Origin: Bathynomus jamesi
Lineage: Eukaryota > Arthropoda > Malacostraca > Isopoda > Cirolanidae
NCBI GenBank assembly: GCA_023014485.1
Contig: JAJOZX010003310.1
Coordinates: 210,001-274,000 of the forward strand
Length of the DNA stretch: 64,000 nucleotides
Direction of reading: 5' to 3'
Positions 31,240 to 43,399 of the stretch are shown in pieces. Within the stretch, counting starts at the first letter, position 1. Each line of letters starts with the position of its first letter. The translations under genes and the position numbers were made by a program. Under the pieces are notes generated by a model. It had not been told where the DNA came from. It saw only the letters and a program-made list of their open reading frames with translations, and made no database searches.

Positions 31240-31590
31240 ATCCAGTTTTCTACTACTGCTAGGATAGTTGAAAGAAAAATAAACTTTTACAAAATTTTCC
31301 CTGGCTCCCGTTGCCATTGGTACCTCCTCGGTATGGGCCGCAATGCCTTTTGAGGTACTTCTTTTCCTTGTAACTCCTTGTAACTCTCTCTCTCTCTCTC
31401 TCTCCTTTTCTATCCAGTTTTCTACTACTGCTAGGATAGTTGAAAGAAAAATAAACTTTTACAAAATTTTCCCTGGCACCCGTTGCCATTGGTACCTCCT
31501 CGGTATGGGCCGCAAGGCCTTTTGAGGTACTTCATTTCCTTGTAACTCCTTGTAACTCTCTCTCTCTCTCTCCCTCTCTCTCTCTCATCA
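31240..31590 (+). mobile_element. Two head-to-tail LINE 3'-UTR copies, each ending in (CT)n
   Basis: The blocks at about 31250-31383 and 31423-31556 are nearly identical (AGGATAGTTGAAAG to CTTGTAACTC), each followed by (CT)n. The second is truncated exactly where the first one's (CT)n ends, the same head-to-tail joining as at 29764-29872. Confidence 0.85.
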
Positions 31591-32150
31591 CACCGCATGG
31601 CAATGTATCCATATAACGTTAATAATAACCGAAACTCGAGAAAATATACTCTCTGCCTTCCGCTCTATCCCAAATCCTTTTCTCTTAGTAACCTCTTAAT
31701 ACAAACTAATGTATCATATTTTGCGACTTTTTAACTCTGGTAGGATTCAATTCCATTCCTATAGTGTAAGAGATACTTAAATTCATGTGTGTATTATGCC
31801 ATATGATGTGCGTAATAAATAATCATTTTTAAATAGTTGGAGCGTTCAAGGTCATCTGTAGTAATCTATAGACTACCCCTCAAGCCCACTCTCAACACTT
31901 AGATTCCCCTAAGACACAGGCGTCTTCAAGTAACATGAATGCGTAGAGATCTAAGGTGTTAGATTCCATATTATATAATTTATGTGCTAAGTTTAAGAAC
32001 GCTGGCATTGAAGGATGGAAGGAAGGGACAGTAAAAGCGATAATAGGTTTAATGAAGGAAGTGGAATGAGGATGGAGGTAAGCGTTGCTATGTCGAAGGA
32101 AACGAGGTTGGGTGGGGAATTACGAAGGGAGGAGGAAAGGGAGCCAGAGA
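31591..32150. other. Non-coding stretch
   Basis: No supported gene. The open frame starting at 32015 only becomes transposase-like after about 32155. Confidence 0.5.
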
Positions 32151-32154
32151 TTAT

Positions 32155-32392
32155 TAATCTAATTCTGCCACCGCGTTCTCCTGATATGAATCCGATTGAA
32201 AACCTTTGGGCAATAATGATTAACGAATGGGAGCAACGCATTGAAAGAACATTTGAAGCACTTTTAGCTCACACGAGGAATAGTTGGGAGAGCTTACGTC
32301 GAACACCAAAAATTCCCTTCAATCTGGCCTCTTCTATGCCGCAACGATTGCAAGAAATTATTGATGCCGGAGGAAGCTATACGAAATACTGA
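32155..32392 (+). pseudogene. Tc1-like transposase C-terminal fragment
   Basis: The open frame carries LPPRSPDMNPIENLWAIMI with the catalytic Glu, then a C-terminal helix-rich tail ending SMPQRLQEIIDAGGSYTKY and TGA. The upstream 48 residues of the same frame are unrelated to transposases. No TIRs were found. It belongs to a different family from the intact Tc1 at 48235. Confidence 0.75.
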
Positions 32393-33236
32393 TGTTAAAG
32401 CCATGACGTAAATGTGTATCGAATATATATTTATGTTAATATAGAATTTTATTATTTTTATGTTTGACATCTATAAAAGTATATATTGTGACCATGAAAG
32501 AACTTTACTTATCCTTAGTTAGAATCTTTTCTTGCAATGTCTACGCTCGTGGAGATGATAATATATGCATTGTTTAAACAAACTATGAAAAGGTAATAGT
32601 TTCAGGAAAAAAATAAAAACTGGCAACATCGAGGCCATCACATGTTTATGGGAATTGTCATATGATATGCTACCAATAAACTTTTATATACTACTATATA
32701 CAGTATACTATATTATGTAATAATTACGATGAACAAATCAAATGCAAATTTCTCTGATTCACGGCCCACCAGTCTTGCTTTAGACTAATGACTTTCCTAA
32801 GATGGAATAGGTTACCACTTAAAACAATGGATAAAACTATCTATTAGTGAGACGACCGTGATTTCCTCGAAATGTGAGCGCGTGAGAGGTTCACTGAAGA
32901 ATTTGATCATTAGATTCTTCACGTAGGATATGTATCACAAACAACAATATTGACAACAATTCCCAACAATTACTTAATATCAATCATTGCATTTGAGCAA
33001 ATAATTTAGACCTGCGTCAAAATAACTTAGGTATCATGCCATGATTTGGGATATTTGCTGAATTAGTCGTTCTCTATAGTCTACAGTATACATTGAGACG
33101 GTATAATGTAATACCCAGCTAATATTATGATGACTAGGATTGCTCCATAACCATCCCAACATCCCGAAACTTGGTCATTCTGCTTCTTAATCATTTGTAT
33201 TTTAAACACTAAAATGTAGCAGAAGTGACGTAATAA
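32393..33236. other. AT-rich non-coding stretch
   Basis: Nothing recognised on either strand. Confidence 0.5.
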
Positions 33237-33375
33237 TGGACGTCATTGATGGGGTTAGAGCAATTGTGCGCACCAATCCGAACACACCTCCGCTGCCATA
33301 AGGACCGCCCATTTTATACCTAACAGACTAGCTTGGGACGAGACAGAGGCGCGAGACTTATTGTAAGCACTGTAC
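33237..33375 (-). repeat. Right arm of a distant inverted duplication
   Basis: Reverse complement of 29460-29598, including the TATA-containing block. The two arms bracket 3.6 kb that holds the truncated LINE copies. Confidence 0.8.
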
Positions 33376-33830
33376 CTCATTTTCAAATAGGTTTTACCTT
33401 GAGATTGGTGATTGTAACATGTGTTCTGTTTCATAGTGTTAGTTTAATGTAAATTCCATTAATTACAGTCGGTTCAGGCCGACTTAACCTCTCTTTCTTC
33501 AATGTCATATTCATCTTAATTTGACCTACCTTTAATCACCGTGTTTCAAAAATTTAAATTGAATAAAATCATATAAAATCTATTTTTGTGTTTAGGCATC
33601 CGATTACTTTAGCCCTAACCAGACACACGCTACCTCGTACAAAGTGCAGTTAAACGTGAGTGAAATAGGAGAGCTGTTACAGTTTGCAATACAGTATAAG
33701 TTCGATATAACAAATATCATTATAAGTAGTGATGCACCGGAGGCAGATTTTGGCCGGAATCTCCGGCTTAGTGTTTTTTCCTCCGGCCAGAGGCCGGAGG
33801 TTCCGGCCAATTGATTTATTTCAGTATTTA

Positions 33831-33931
<101 letters not shown>

Positions 33932-34026
33932 TCCATCGTCTCATCTATTTAGGGTTTATATATTATAGTCCTGCTATTTTAAATTATTAAGTCTTTAATA
34001 ACTTAAACTTTATAAATACAGATACA

Positions 34027-35280
34027 ATGGGGTCGTCTGCTGTAAATCTTGTAGAAAATCCTCTGTTATGTTTCATATTCGACAAAGTAGATCATATTAA
34101 GTCAGACCTTCTTGTATCTGTTTGTCATGATTTTTATGATTCAGAAGAAATAGAACATGCGAGGGTACAAGTAAACACCCTGTTCGGTGCTTCCCTCCCA
34201 ACTCGTAGAGGTAATTCTAAAAACGAGAATACCCTGAAAGACATTATAAATAAAGTGTCGACCCTCCGGGATAATGAGAATAATATTACCTTTTACGTTA
34301 CTAACTTCCATAGAATACCGGTAATCTCTATGGGTGACGTAAACGTCTCGGTGCTCCTCAAACAGTATAATGAGGTACAAAAGTCGATAGTTGAACTGAA
34401 ACACCAACACGTGGTGTCAAATCAGAAAAACGCGATTTCGATAGAACAGTTCCGGTCAGAGTTAGATGCGTTGAAAGAGACGCTCCTCCCAAAGCCTAGT
34501 TACTCGGAAGTAGTTCAGCAAGCCAGATCTCCAAGAAGCGTGTCGGGCAGCGAGGGAAACGAAATCCCCGCCTCCAACTCCCCCCCTGAAGATGGGGTGG
34601 AAACGCAGCATGCAGGGGTAGCGGTCAACCCCCCTCCCGTTCAGGAAAGGACTCCTGCTCCCGATCTCACAATGAGGAACAGGGACGGTCAATGCCGAGA
34701 GTCGAGGCATCATTGCCCTCCCCTGCCTCCCACTGCAGAGGAGAGGTGTTCGATTACGCCTCGCTCGGTACGCAGTTCCCCCCTCCCACCGAAGAAGGAG
34801 AGGCACGCGCGGCCGTCAGGGTATAAACACCGCTAACAGACCCTCACCAAGCCACAGAGTAAGGGAGGGGCCTCCTATCCCCCAAAGGTTGTGCCACCCA
34901 TCCCCCAGGCAGGCGAACCCTGCCTCAGGGAGATCGAGGGAGCAGGACGGGTGGGTAACTGTTAATAGGCGCCAGTCCCAAAGGTCTCCTCAACCGGTCT
35001 CCGCGGCGAGGCCACCGATGGAGAATCTCACCCTATTTGTGTCGCGAATTCAGCTCTCGAACGAGGCAAGCGATATTCGACACATGATAGAAGAAATCAT
35101 TGGTGAACACAGTATAGTGATAGTTAATAAACTAAACACGAAATCTCCGTATTATAACTCTTTTAAAGTAATAATTAAAGGTGTAAATGCGCATTTCAAC
35201 CCGTATAATATGAGTCAATGGCCGACGGTATTATTGTTAAGGAGTTTATTCACTTTTCCAGGAGATTTGATAACAGGCAA

Positions 35281-35317
<37 letters not shown>

Positions 35318-35407
35318 GGCGCCCTAACGGTAATGCCTGAAAGTTGTACTGTGTATAATAATAATAATCTTACTAATAATAAATTTTCTATCAGTCATGG
35401 CGGATAA
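34027..35407 (+). pseudogene. LINE ORF1 (RNA-binding, RRM-like), split in two frames
   Basis: The first 269 codons (34027-34836) have an N-terminal domain (ENPLLCFIFDKVD, RRGNSKNENTLKDIINKV), a coiled-coil-like stretch (LKQYNEVQKSIVELKHQHV) and a Pro/Ser/Arg-rich tail. A frame change follows. 34889-35407 has NLTLFVSRIQLSNEASDIRH, KLNTKSPYYNSFKVII and MSQWPTVLLLR, the RRM-like ORF1 domain that binds element RNA. A microsatellite (ATA)n at 35279-35318 inserts a run of isoleucines into this domain. The Met at 34889 is not a real start. Confidence 0.7.
35279..35318 (+). repeat. (ATA)n repeat expanded inside LINE ORF1
   Basis: Thirteen or so ATA/AAT units encode about 12 consecutive isoleucines in the ORF1 frame. 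Confidence 0.92.
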
Positions 35408-38190
35408 CTTGTTGAAAATAGTCTCATATAATGTAAGGTCAGTGAGGAATTCAACTGTAGATGTTCATAAAATCTGCGACAGTGCAGATTTGATACTCCT
35501 GCAGGAGCACTGGCTACCTAAGCAAGAGCTAAAATTCCTCTCTACCATCCATGATGACTTTATGTACCATGCGTCATCAGCAGTAGACTTGTCAGATGAA
35601 TTAATGTACGGTAGGCCTTTTGGTGGTGTTGCTTTCTTATTAAGGAAAAATTTGTCAAAACATATAAGATTTTTAACAAGCGATAACGTAAGGTTGTTAG
35701 GCATTGAATTACAAGTGAACAATGATTGCATATTAATTGTAAACTGCTATTTACCATACAACAACGGCAGTAATCTAGATGAATACATTGATTTGCTGTA
35801 CAAAATTAAGTCATTATCAGATAACCCCAAATATTCTCACTGTATAATAATGGGGGACTTTAACGCACATGTGAACTCGGAATTCTTTGGAGAATTGGGT
35901 AACATGTGCGAGTCGGCCAATTTAAGTATAAGTGATGTAGATGTATTAGGGGTAGCCAGTGGTAATTTTACATACGTTAGCGATATGAGTGGTACCACCA
36001 GGTGGATTGATCATTGTCTCACTAGTAATAATCTAAAGGATCGAATTGTTAGAGTTCATATTTTGCATGATTTCCTTCTTTCTGATCATAGACCATTAGA
36101 AATATTAATTAACGTTACCAATTTATGCGCAACACGACTTAACAAGAACTCAATAGGTAAGAATAATCGCGTCGATTGGTCCAATGTTAATATGCAGCAG
36201 AGAATAGAATACAAAGACAGAACATGTCACCTCTTTAATAATTTAGAAATTTTGCACCTTGCCTGTAATAATCCTTGCTCAAATGATTCTCACTGTAAAC
36301 TCATAGATAGGTATTATAGTAAGATAATATCCCTGTTAAGAGAAGCAGGAAGCCCCTTGATTAAATCTTACAACTATCATACTAAGGTTATTCCTGGATG
36401 GAATGATTTTATTGCCCCCCTGAAGAGGGAATCGAAAGACGCCTACGATTTGTGGTGCTTTCATGGTAGACCCAGATTAGGACCAGTATACATAAATATG
36501 TGTAGAAGTCGGGGTCAGTATAAGGCGGCCATAAGGCGATGTAAACAGGAAGAAGAGTCTATTCGAGCATCAAAAGCCTGTGAAGCTCGCATAAATAACG
36601 ATAATAACAAATTTTGGAAATTTGTTAAGAATCAAACGGGTGTCAAAAATGTCCTCCCTCCGACAATCGATGGGGTGTCGGGGGAGGATGAAATTGCAAA
36701 GCTGTGGAAAAACCACTACTCTAACATTCTTAATAGTGTGAGTAGGGATAATCTTAAGATAGATTGCAGCGAAACGATTGTGGGAGGGACAAGGGAAAAT
36801 ATTTTGATATCATTTTCTGAAGTAAAGAGGTTAATTAAAGAGTTAAAGACTGGTTCTGCGTCAGGGGTAGATGACTTATCGAATGAGCACTTAAAATATG
36901 CAAATGACGTAGTATGTCTGCATATATCATTGCTCCTATCAGCCATGCTTGCTCATAGCTATATCCCTGCAGAGTTCATGAGGGTATATATCTTGCCCCT
37001 GGTCAAAAATAAGTACGGAGACATTCTGTCCAGCAATAATTACAGGCCTATTGCTGTCGCTTCCTGCTTCTCGAAACTACTAGAAAAACTCTTGTTACTC
37101 CGATTAAATGATTTCCTATGGACATCTCTAATCAGTTTGGCTTTAAAAGGTCCCACTCAACTGACCTGTGTATCTATGTACTTAAAGAAACAATATCTAA
37201 ATACATTGACAGTAATTCAACCATTTATAGCTGTTTCCTTGATATAAGTAAGGCATATGATAGGGTGAACCACAATATTTTATTTGCAAAACTAGAAGAC
37301 AGGAAGGTTCCCATGTACATATTAAATTTATTGAAATTTTGGTATTCCCACCAATCTTTCACTGTTAGGTGGGGCAATGTACTATCCGAGTGTTTTGGCT
37401 CCTCTTGCGGGGTGAGACAAGGCTCCTTGCTCTCCCCTATGCTGTTTAATGTGTATATTGACGGATTAATTGCTTCACTTAATGAGGCAACAGTAGGATG
37501 TTGTATAGATAACACAAGGATAAATAACTTAGTTTATGCCGATGATATGGTGTTAATAAGTCCCTCTGTTAAAGGTCTGGATCGGCTACTAAATGTCTGC
37601 GAAGTGTATTCGCAGAAACATGATATTCTTTTTAATGTTACAAAAACTAAGGTTATGCAATTTCATCCTAAAAGCTGTAATCAGCCAGCTGATATAAGGT
37701 TTAAAATGAATGGTGAAGTAATTGAGGAAGTACAAGAGTTTAAGTATTTGGGTCAAACTATTACCAGCTCCTTGAGTGATGACTCGGATATAAGAAAACA
37801 ATCTCGAAGCCTGTGTGCTAAAGCGAATATGACCATAAGGAACTTTCGTTTCTGTACAAGTGAAGCTAAAGACACACTCTTTCGTACTTTCTGCAGTAAT
37901 ATATACGGTCAGCAACTCTGGGTGAATTATAAAAAAGGTTCTGGCAGAACCCTAAATTTGCTGTACAACAGGTCTTTTAGACTCTTACATAAATTACCCC
38001 CGAGATGCTCAGCTTCGCAAATGTTTGCTACCCGCAATGTCCGAGCTTCCCGGAGGTAACAAGACGTGCTCAACACAGTCTAATGCAAAGAATTAAAAAA
38101 TCAACCAACCCGATCATCCAAGCTATCCATGAGTCCTGCCATTTATCCTCTAAGCTATGGACTTCTTGGTACGAAAACGTCTGTCTGTAG
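35397..38190 (+). pseudogene. LINE ORF2: endonuclease and reverse transcriptase, two frameshifts
   Basis: It starts MADNLLKIVSYNVRSVRNST. Endonuclease blocks: ILLQEHWLP, YLPYNN, IIMGDFNAHVNSEF, WIDHCLTSN and LLSDHRPLEI. RT: GSASGVDDLSNEHLKYAN, NNYRPIAVASCFSKLLEKLL, a frameshift near 37125, NQFGFKRSHSTDLCI, FLDISKAYDRVNHNILFAKL, GVRQGSLLSPMLFN and LVYADDMVLIS. After a second frameshift near 38030 the C-terminus has TRRAQHSLMQRI and ends at 38190. Apart from these two indels the protein is well preserved, so this is a fairly young copy. The layout fits a CR1/RTEX-like group, clade not certain. Confidence 0.85.
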
Positions 38191-38458
38191 CTCCACTTAA
38201 CTTCGACAGTGCAGTATTATTTCTAATCAATTGTATATATTTCTATCCTTAGTATGAACTGTCATTGTATTAATAATATTTGTCATATGGACTATAGTCT
38301 GCCAATAAACCTTTTCATTTTCATTTTCAAAGTCGACTTTCTCTGCTTTGTGTGTGCTAATTTTCTCTAAAAATTCCCATTGAACAGAATATCCTCAGGT
38401 TATGAAACTTATGATGTCTTGCTGAATGCTGAGTAAAGTAGCTTATATCAAATCAATT

Positions 38459-38585
38459 ATTAATAAAATCACTGATCACTCATAAAATAAATTATTATTA
38501 CAGTCACTGAGAACTGAAACATTAATACAATCACTGATCACTCATAAAATAAATTATTATTACAGTCATCTGAGAACTGAAATAT
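38459..38585 (+). repeat. Tandem duplication, two units of about 63 bp
   Basis: Two nearly identical units, each holding ATCACTGATCACTCATAAAA and ending GAGAACTGAAA. Confidence 0.85.
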
Positions 38586-38853
38586 TCGGATAGGTGCAGA
38601 AATGAGGTTTTATAGTTTTATAGAATTAAAACTAAAAGTTGTCAGAATTGAGTTTGGTGTACTTCGCACCTCCGGCCAGAGGCCGGAGTTTAATGAGACC
38701 TCCGGCCGGAGCAGGAGGTTTTCTAAAATGGCCGGAATTCCTGCTCGGCCGGAGGCGGAGCCGGAGCTCCGGTGCATCACTAATTATAAGTAAATAAAAA
38801 TCATGTTAATACGATAAAAATCATTACAATAAAAGAAACCACAGCTGTGAATA

Positions 38854-39497
38854 TGCCGGGTGGGCCTTTTAACTCTGACGGTTTTAATATCCTTATAACT
38901 GTTTTGTTTTTTAACCAAATCAAATGAAATTTATACACAACGTATGTACAATGTACATACATAAAGTTTTTTTTCATTAAGCTGCTTTTATCTATCTGCA
39001 GAATTGACGAAATGGCGAAGAAAAACCGTTTGACGTATACGAAAACAAATGCTTTATAACGAAATGTCGTATAAAATAAGCCAAAGTTATTGCGTAATTG
39101 CTAGTTTTCCAATATGCCCTGGCCCCCACGCTCTCCCGATCTCACCCCTTGCGACTTTTTTTTATGGGGGTTTATTAAGTCGAAAGTCTACGCGACAAGA
39201 CCAACCGACATTCATGAACTGAAACAGAGAATTCAAGCAGCTTTTGGTGAAATTACGGTCGAAATGCGACAAAAGGTGGCTTTGGAATATAGAGCAAGGC
39301 TCCCTATACTGATCGAAAATGGTGGAAATCACATTGAAGTTTATAACTAACCTTGTAAGTTTATAAAGGTAATTAAATTTATATCCAAAAAAACTTTATG
39401 TATGTACCTATGTTGTGTATAAATTTAATTTGATTTGGTTAAAAAACAAAAAAGTTATAAGGATATTAAAACCGTCAGAGTTAAAAGGCCCACCCTG
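38854..39497 (+). mobile_element. Rosa-type mariner, internally deleted, about 105-bp TIRs
   Basis: The right end reads CAGGGTGGGCCTTTTAACTC inward; the left end is the same with a few changes (GCCGGGTGGGCC). TA lies outside both. Only the 3' coding end remains. Confidence 0.85.
39114..39350 (+). pseudogene. Rosa-type transposase C-terminal remnant
   Basis: The frame has PWPPRSPDLTPCDFFLWGFI with the third catalytic Asp, then KSKVYATRPTDIHELKQRI and the usual C-terminal helices to IEVYN and TAA. Everything before the third Asp is deleted. The Met is just the first available one. Confidence 0.8.
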
Positions 39498-39706
39498 TAT
39501 TAACGCCATATCAAATATCTAAATTGTACAGAAAAAATATTGTAAAACTCTGTCACTTCTATTAGTTTTTATTTGAATGAGGATTTTTTTTTTGTTAAAA
39601 AAAATTTGTAGTGCAAATCTTAAGCTGTGGAAAAAACTGATTGCGATGAGTGAAGCAGCACGCCCAGTGGCTCGAACAGCGTAGCGACGCAAATAGCGAA
39701 GAACTA

Positions 39707-39932
39707 AACACACACACACACACACACACACACAACACAATATCCAACTTTGAAGGCTGGGTGTTTCAAAGGCGAAAAATTTCTCCTGTTCGACACTATC
39801 TTATAAGTGCAGTTAGGTTAGCTTCAATTACAGCAGGTTAAGTTAGGCGAGATTAAGTTAGAAAAAATTAGTGTGAGAAATTTCTCCGACACTAATTGTT
39901 TTAACTGACTAACTAACAAACAAACTAAATAA

Positions 39933-39971
<39 letters not shown>

Positions 39972-40011
39972 ATATGGTGTATATATATATATATGGTATA
40001 TATATATATAT
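39707..40011. repeat. (CA)n and (AT)n microsatellites
   Basis: (CA)n 39707-39734; (AT)n at 39933-39970 and 39977-40010, the last directly abutting a tRNA-like sequence. Confidence 0.9.
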
Positions 40012-40083
40012 TATTGGTGTAGTGGTCAACATATCCGACTGGCAACTGGATGATCCCGGGTTCGATTCCTGGGAGGTACCTCA
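40012..40083 (+). repeat. tRNA-like SINE head
   Basis: A-box TGGTGTAGTGG and a perfect B-box GGTTCGATTCC with a T-stem (CCGGG/CCTGG), but the 5' acceptor strand does not pair with GAGGTAC. This is therefore a SINE head or dead tRNA, not a tRNA gene. Confidence 0.6.
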
Positions 40084-40167
40084 TTTTTCATTTGCTCGTT
40101 CTCCCTCCTCATCTTGTGCGGAACGCTCTTCTACACAAGCGTCGTTCTTTACATTAATTATACTGTG

Positions 40168-41837
40168 TGTTGTGCACAACCCCTCAATTTATGTGGTGCA
40201 AAACCTTTTCCGATTGCACTTATTTCTTACGCGCGTGTTCGTTTATTTCAGGATGACTCTGCCTATCCACTCGGATGGCCCTTTAATTTTATACGCGTAG
40301 TTTCCCTCGGCTTTCTTGAAGCCCACTTTGGATTTTAAACTTTCAATGTTAATTTACCCTCAGCTTTCAAGAGAGGCCTATTGCAAGGTAGCATAGAAAC
40401 GACACACTCCCTCTTATAAAGTTTATATAATTTCGCTCCAATTAAGATATAAATTGAAAGAAATATGCGGATCTACGATTACAAATTTTGTTTAAAAAAT
40501 CAAATTCTTAATTTAAAGAAAATGTTTGCGAGTATTTAAGTCTCAAAAAAAAATTTATACAGAGGGGATTTTTGTTTGCGTGCAACTAAAAACCACTAAA
40601 TTCAAATTTCATAATCTAAGAAAAAGTTTACTTACACAAATTTGGGAGATTTACTCTCGACAGTTCTGCGCAAGTTCCGCAGATTTTTTTCTAGGAAAAA
40701 AGTCCATCAAATAAATTAGATTTCTTCTCACAATAACTGAATGGTCATGCACTAACTTCCCGGGTTTCCACAGGACCCACTTCAACACAAGATATTGACT
40801 CTTCCCTGAGGAAACCTGATATGTCGCAAACTTAAAGTTTAACATTTAATGAGAACAGAATTAACTTAAAAGAATTTCCACAACGTTCTTTTTTCCGGTC
40901 ACTAACAATAAAGCTCTTACACATAAATTTGCAAAAACAAAAGAAATTCAGATTTTAGAACAACGTGAGACAATTTCAAATCAATTTAGAAATTTTCAAA
41001 TATGTCACAGATTTTAAGGAGTTATTCTTACAAGCCACTTTTAGCTTTCGAAGACGGATCTACAACTTAGAAATTTTCAATCACGCCACAGAGCCTAAAG
41101 ATTCATTCTTTACAAGCCACTTTATTTTTACAGGACCGAACTACAACTAACTTAGAAATCTAAGTTACACCTTAAAATTTCAAGGACTCCGCCTTACAAT
41201 ATTCTGAATGACCTATCAAAAACATTTTCATTACATAAGGTCGTCCCTACGAAAGTTTTCATCCATACATAAGGAAAGAAGGAGCTTTTCTTTTCCCTCA
41301 CTGGGTGTTATAAGAATCAATGTCCTTTGATTGGACATTGACATTCCTTTCCAAAAACAAAGCTCCTCCTTTTCCTTAAAATCAACTTAAAATAAAGTTC
41401 TTTCTTCGAAGCCACTTGGTTTCTCAAATTTATGACCAACGTCATGGTCCAATTTAACAAGTGGATTCGAAGTCTCTCTCACAAAAGTTTAACCACGAAG
41501 CGAAAAGAAAACAAACCATTTTACATCTGAACCCGGCCAGCTTGTTTTCCCTTCTCTTTGAATCTAGTGCCCTCCTCGACCGTAACATAAGTCTCTGCCA
41601 CAAGGCTGTTCTGGGTTATACCATTAGCGTGAGAACACAAAAATAAAAATCGAACGAACGTTAAACAATCTAAAACATTTTTATTTTTAACCCTGTAACA
41701 AGAAACCTATTGATATTCTTCAATAACCATACTCTAAACTACCTTGCTTTAGAGATTTAAACAACAAAATCTTAAAACTAAAATTTCTGGTCCTATTCTC
41801 GTAAGAGATTTCGGCACGCAAATTTGCCGTCACAACA
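40168..41837 (-). repeat. Gypsy 3' LTR, 1670 bp
   Basis: In element orientation it begins TGTTGTGACGGC at 41837, directly after the polypurine tract, and ends CACAACA at 40168. It is about 95 percent or more similar by eye to the direct part of the other LTR. Confidence 0.88.
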
Positions 41838-41853
41838 TCCCTCCCCTTCTTTA
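41838..41853 (-). promoter_or_regulatory. Polypurine tract of Gypsy element
   Basis: The minus strand reads AAAGAAGGGGAGGGA immediately before the 3' LTR start. Plus-strand DNA synthesis would prime here. Confidence 0.8.
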
Positions 41854-41878
41854 ATTTTGCACTCCGATGCAAACTTTC

Positions 41879-42352
41879 TTAACTCGGGCGGTTATCTTCA
41901 CTAGATTCAGAATTTTCACTACTTTTTATTTCATTTGTCTCCTTTATTGGGACACTAACATTGGTACATTTAGTTTTAATCGTTCTCGGTTTCTTGCTCG
42001 AACGGTGGCCTTGTGAAAGCAGCCTGTCTGCTTTGTCTGAGGAACCTATTCCCACAAGGTCCCCGCGAGGAAGTAGTTCGGGAGCACTAGGCGGTTCCTG
42101 ACCGCCACTCGGTCCTGCCAGTGGGCAGGAAGTGCACTCCGGTTCACCTCCACTAGTCGATGTTTCTCCGTTTCCTGGGCGAAGCTCTCCGTGAGGAAGT
42201 AGTTCGGAAGCGCCCGGCGGTTCGTGTTCCGCCATTAGGTCCTGCCAGTGGGCAGGAAGCGCACTCCGGTTCACTTCCCCGTGTCGATGTTTCTCCGGTA
42301 CCGAGGCTGAGTAGGAAATCTTCCAAGGACCTTCCAAGGACAATGAGGTCAT
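41879..42352 (-). pseudogene. Gypsy 3'-terminal coding region with internal duplication
   Basis: The frame is joined to the truncated RT and ends near the polypurine tract. It holds two diverged copies of a block with ECTSCPLAGPSGG / ECASCPLAGPNGG, each about 105 bp long, and an acidic/Ser-rich tail. No integrase motif is present. It may be a fused remnant of the pol C-terminus; I do not recognise it. Confidence 0.5.
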
Positions 42353-42710
42353 CCAGGGAACTCCACACTTCCTTATCCAGTTGCTCCAGAAAAATAAAAT
42401 TCATTACTCTTTGGAACACTGGTGGACTATTGGACAACCCAAACGGGACCACCCTGAACTCGAAATGACCGCTTCCCGTTGAGAAGGCAGTTTTCGAGAT
42501 GCTGTCGTCGTGAATTGCCAGCTGCCAATATCTCGAACGTAAATCCATGCTCGAGAAATAATGAGTCCCGTACAGCTTGGCCAAGGTTTCATCAATGATG
42601 GGTAGTGGATATTTGTCCTTGATGCAGATAGCGTTCAAAGGTCTATAGTCTACACAGAGCCTCAGGCCACCACACTTCTTTTTTTTCTTTAATCGCTTCC
42701 CCTTTGGACT
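42310..42710 (-). pseudogene. Gypsy reverse transcriptase, truncated
   Basis: The minus strand reads LRLCVDYRPLNAICIKDKYP, then YFSSMDLRSRYWQLAI (motif A), TAFSTGSGHFEFRVVPFGL and SSLDDLIVLG, where the canonical YLDD is SLDD. The catalytic Asp pair is retained but the Tyr is Ser. The frame leaves the RT soon after and thumb, RNase H and integrase are absent, so the copy is defective. Confidence 0.85.
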
Positions 42711-43399
42711 CCTGTGGTCACTTCATTCCTAGTGACCACGTGGTCCTGGTACTCTACTTGTGACGATAGTAATTAATCTTGTCTTTCCCTCGTCGGTCTT
42801 CTTCATTTTGAGAGCGACGGACATCGGTGAACATGCGTCTTGAGGTGTGTCAGTCTCTTCTTAGTCACTTGTGGAATTTTGACTCTTTCTCACAGTGACC
42901 CTTGTTCCATTTTTTTTTCGGGCGGGGACTCGAACTGCTGTTCTGACTAACCTCCCCGTTCTATTTGCCTCAACCACCATGCCGATGTCATCTTGTCTTC
43001 AAGGTAGTACTTGTCAGTCGTCACTTTTATTTCTCAAGAGTAACTTTACGGCCTCCTTGGAAAGTGTTAACTTCCCGTTGAGGTTTCCGCTCTGTGATAC
43101 TTGCAAATCACGTTGAGCCTCACTGCACATCCCTTGCAGCGGAGAGTAGACGTCCAGGGGAAACCATATCCCCAAATTTTTCTTCGCTGTCTATTCCCAT
43201 ATCATTTAACTTCCCTTTGGGATTCTGCTCGACAACTTTTCCAAGTATCCTCGAGCCTCACTGTATAATCTCATGCAGCGGAGAATAGACATCCTCGGGA
43301 ACCGCGTCCCCGGGTTTCATTCTGACTCTCCTTGTCAGAATCATGCTGACTTCTTTATTCTGTCCGCTCCCATTCCTGGTCTGGTTACCTATTTGTTCT

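Larger units (their letters stand above)
33950..38335 (+). mobile_element. Two-ORF LINE, near full-length, nested in the hAT element
   Basis: ORF1 (34027-35407) and ORF2 (35397-38190) overlap slightly. The 3' end is a short TTTTCA repeat (ATTTTCATTTTC) after AATAAA-like CAATAAACC. It is clearly different from the (CT)n-associated LINE: RT carries YADD and the C-terminus differs. The 5' limit lies between the (GT)n tract and 34027. Confidence 0.85.

Noticed and set aside
32015..32154. N-terminal 46 residues of the 125-codon frame ending at 32392
   Set aside because: Only the part after about 32155 resembles a Tc1 transposase; the rest is unrelated, so no fusion protein is proposed.
40012..40083. 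Functional tRNA gene
   Set aside because: A and B boxes are good but the acceptor stem does not pair and the 5' side is (AT)n.
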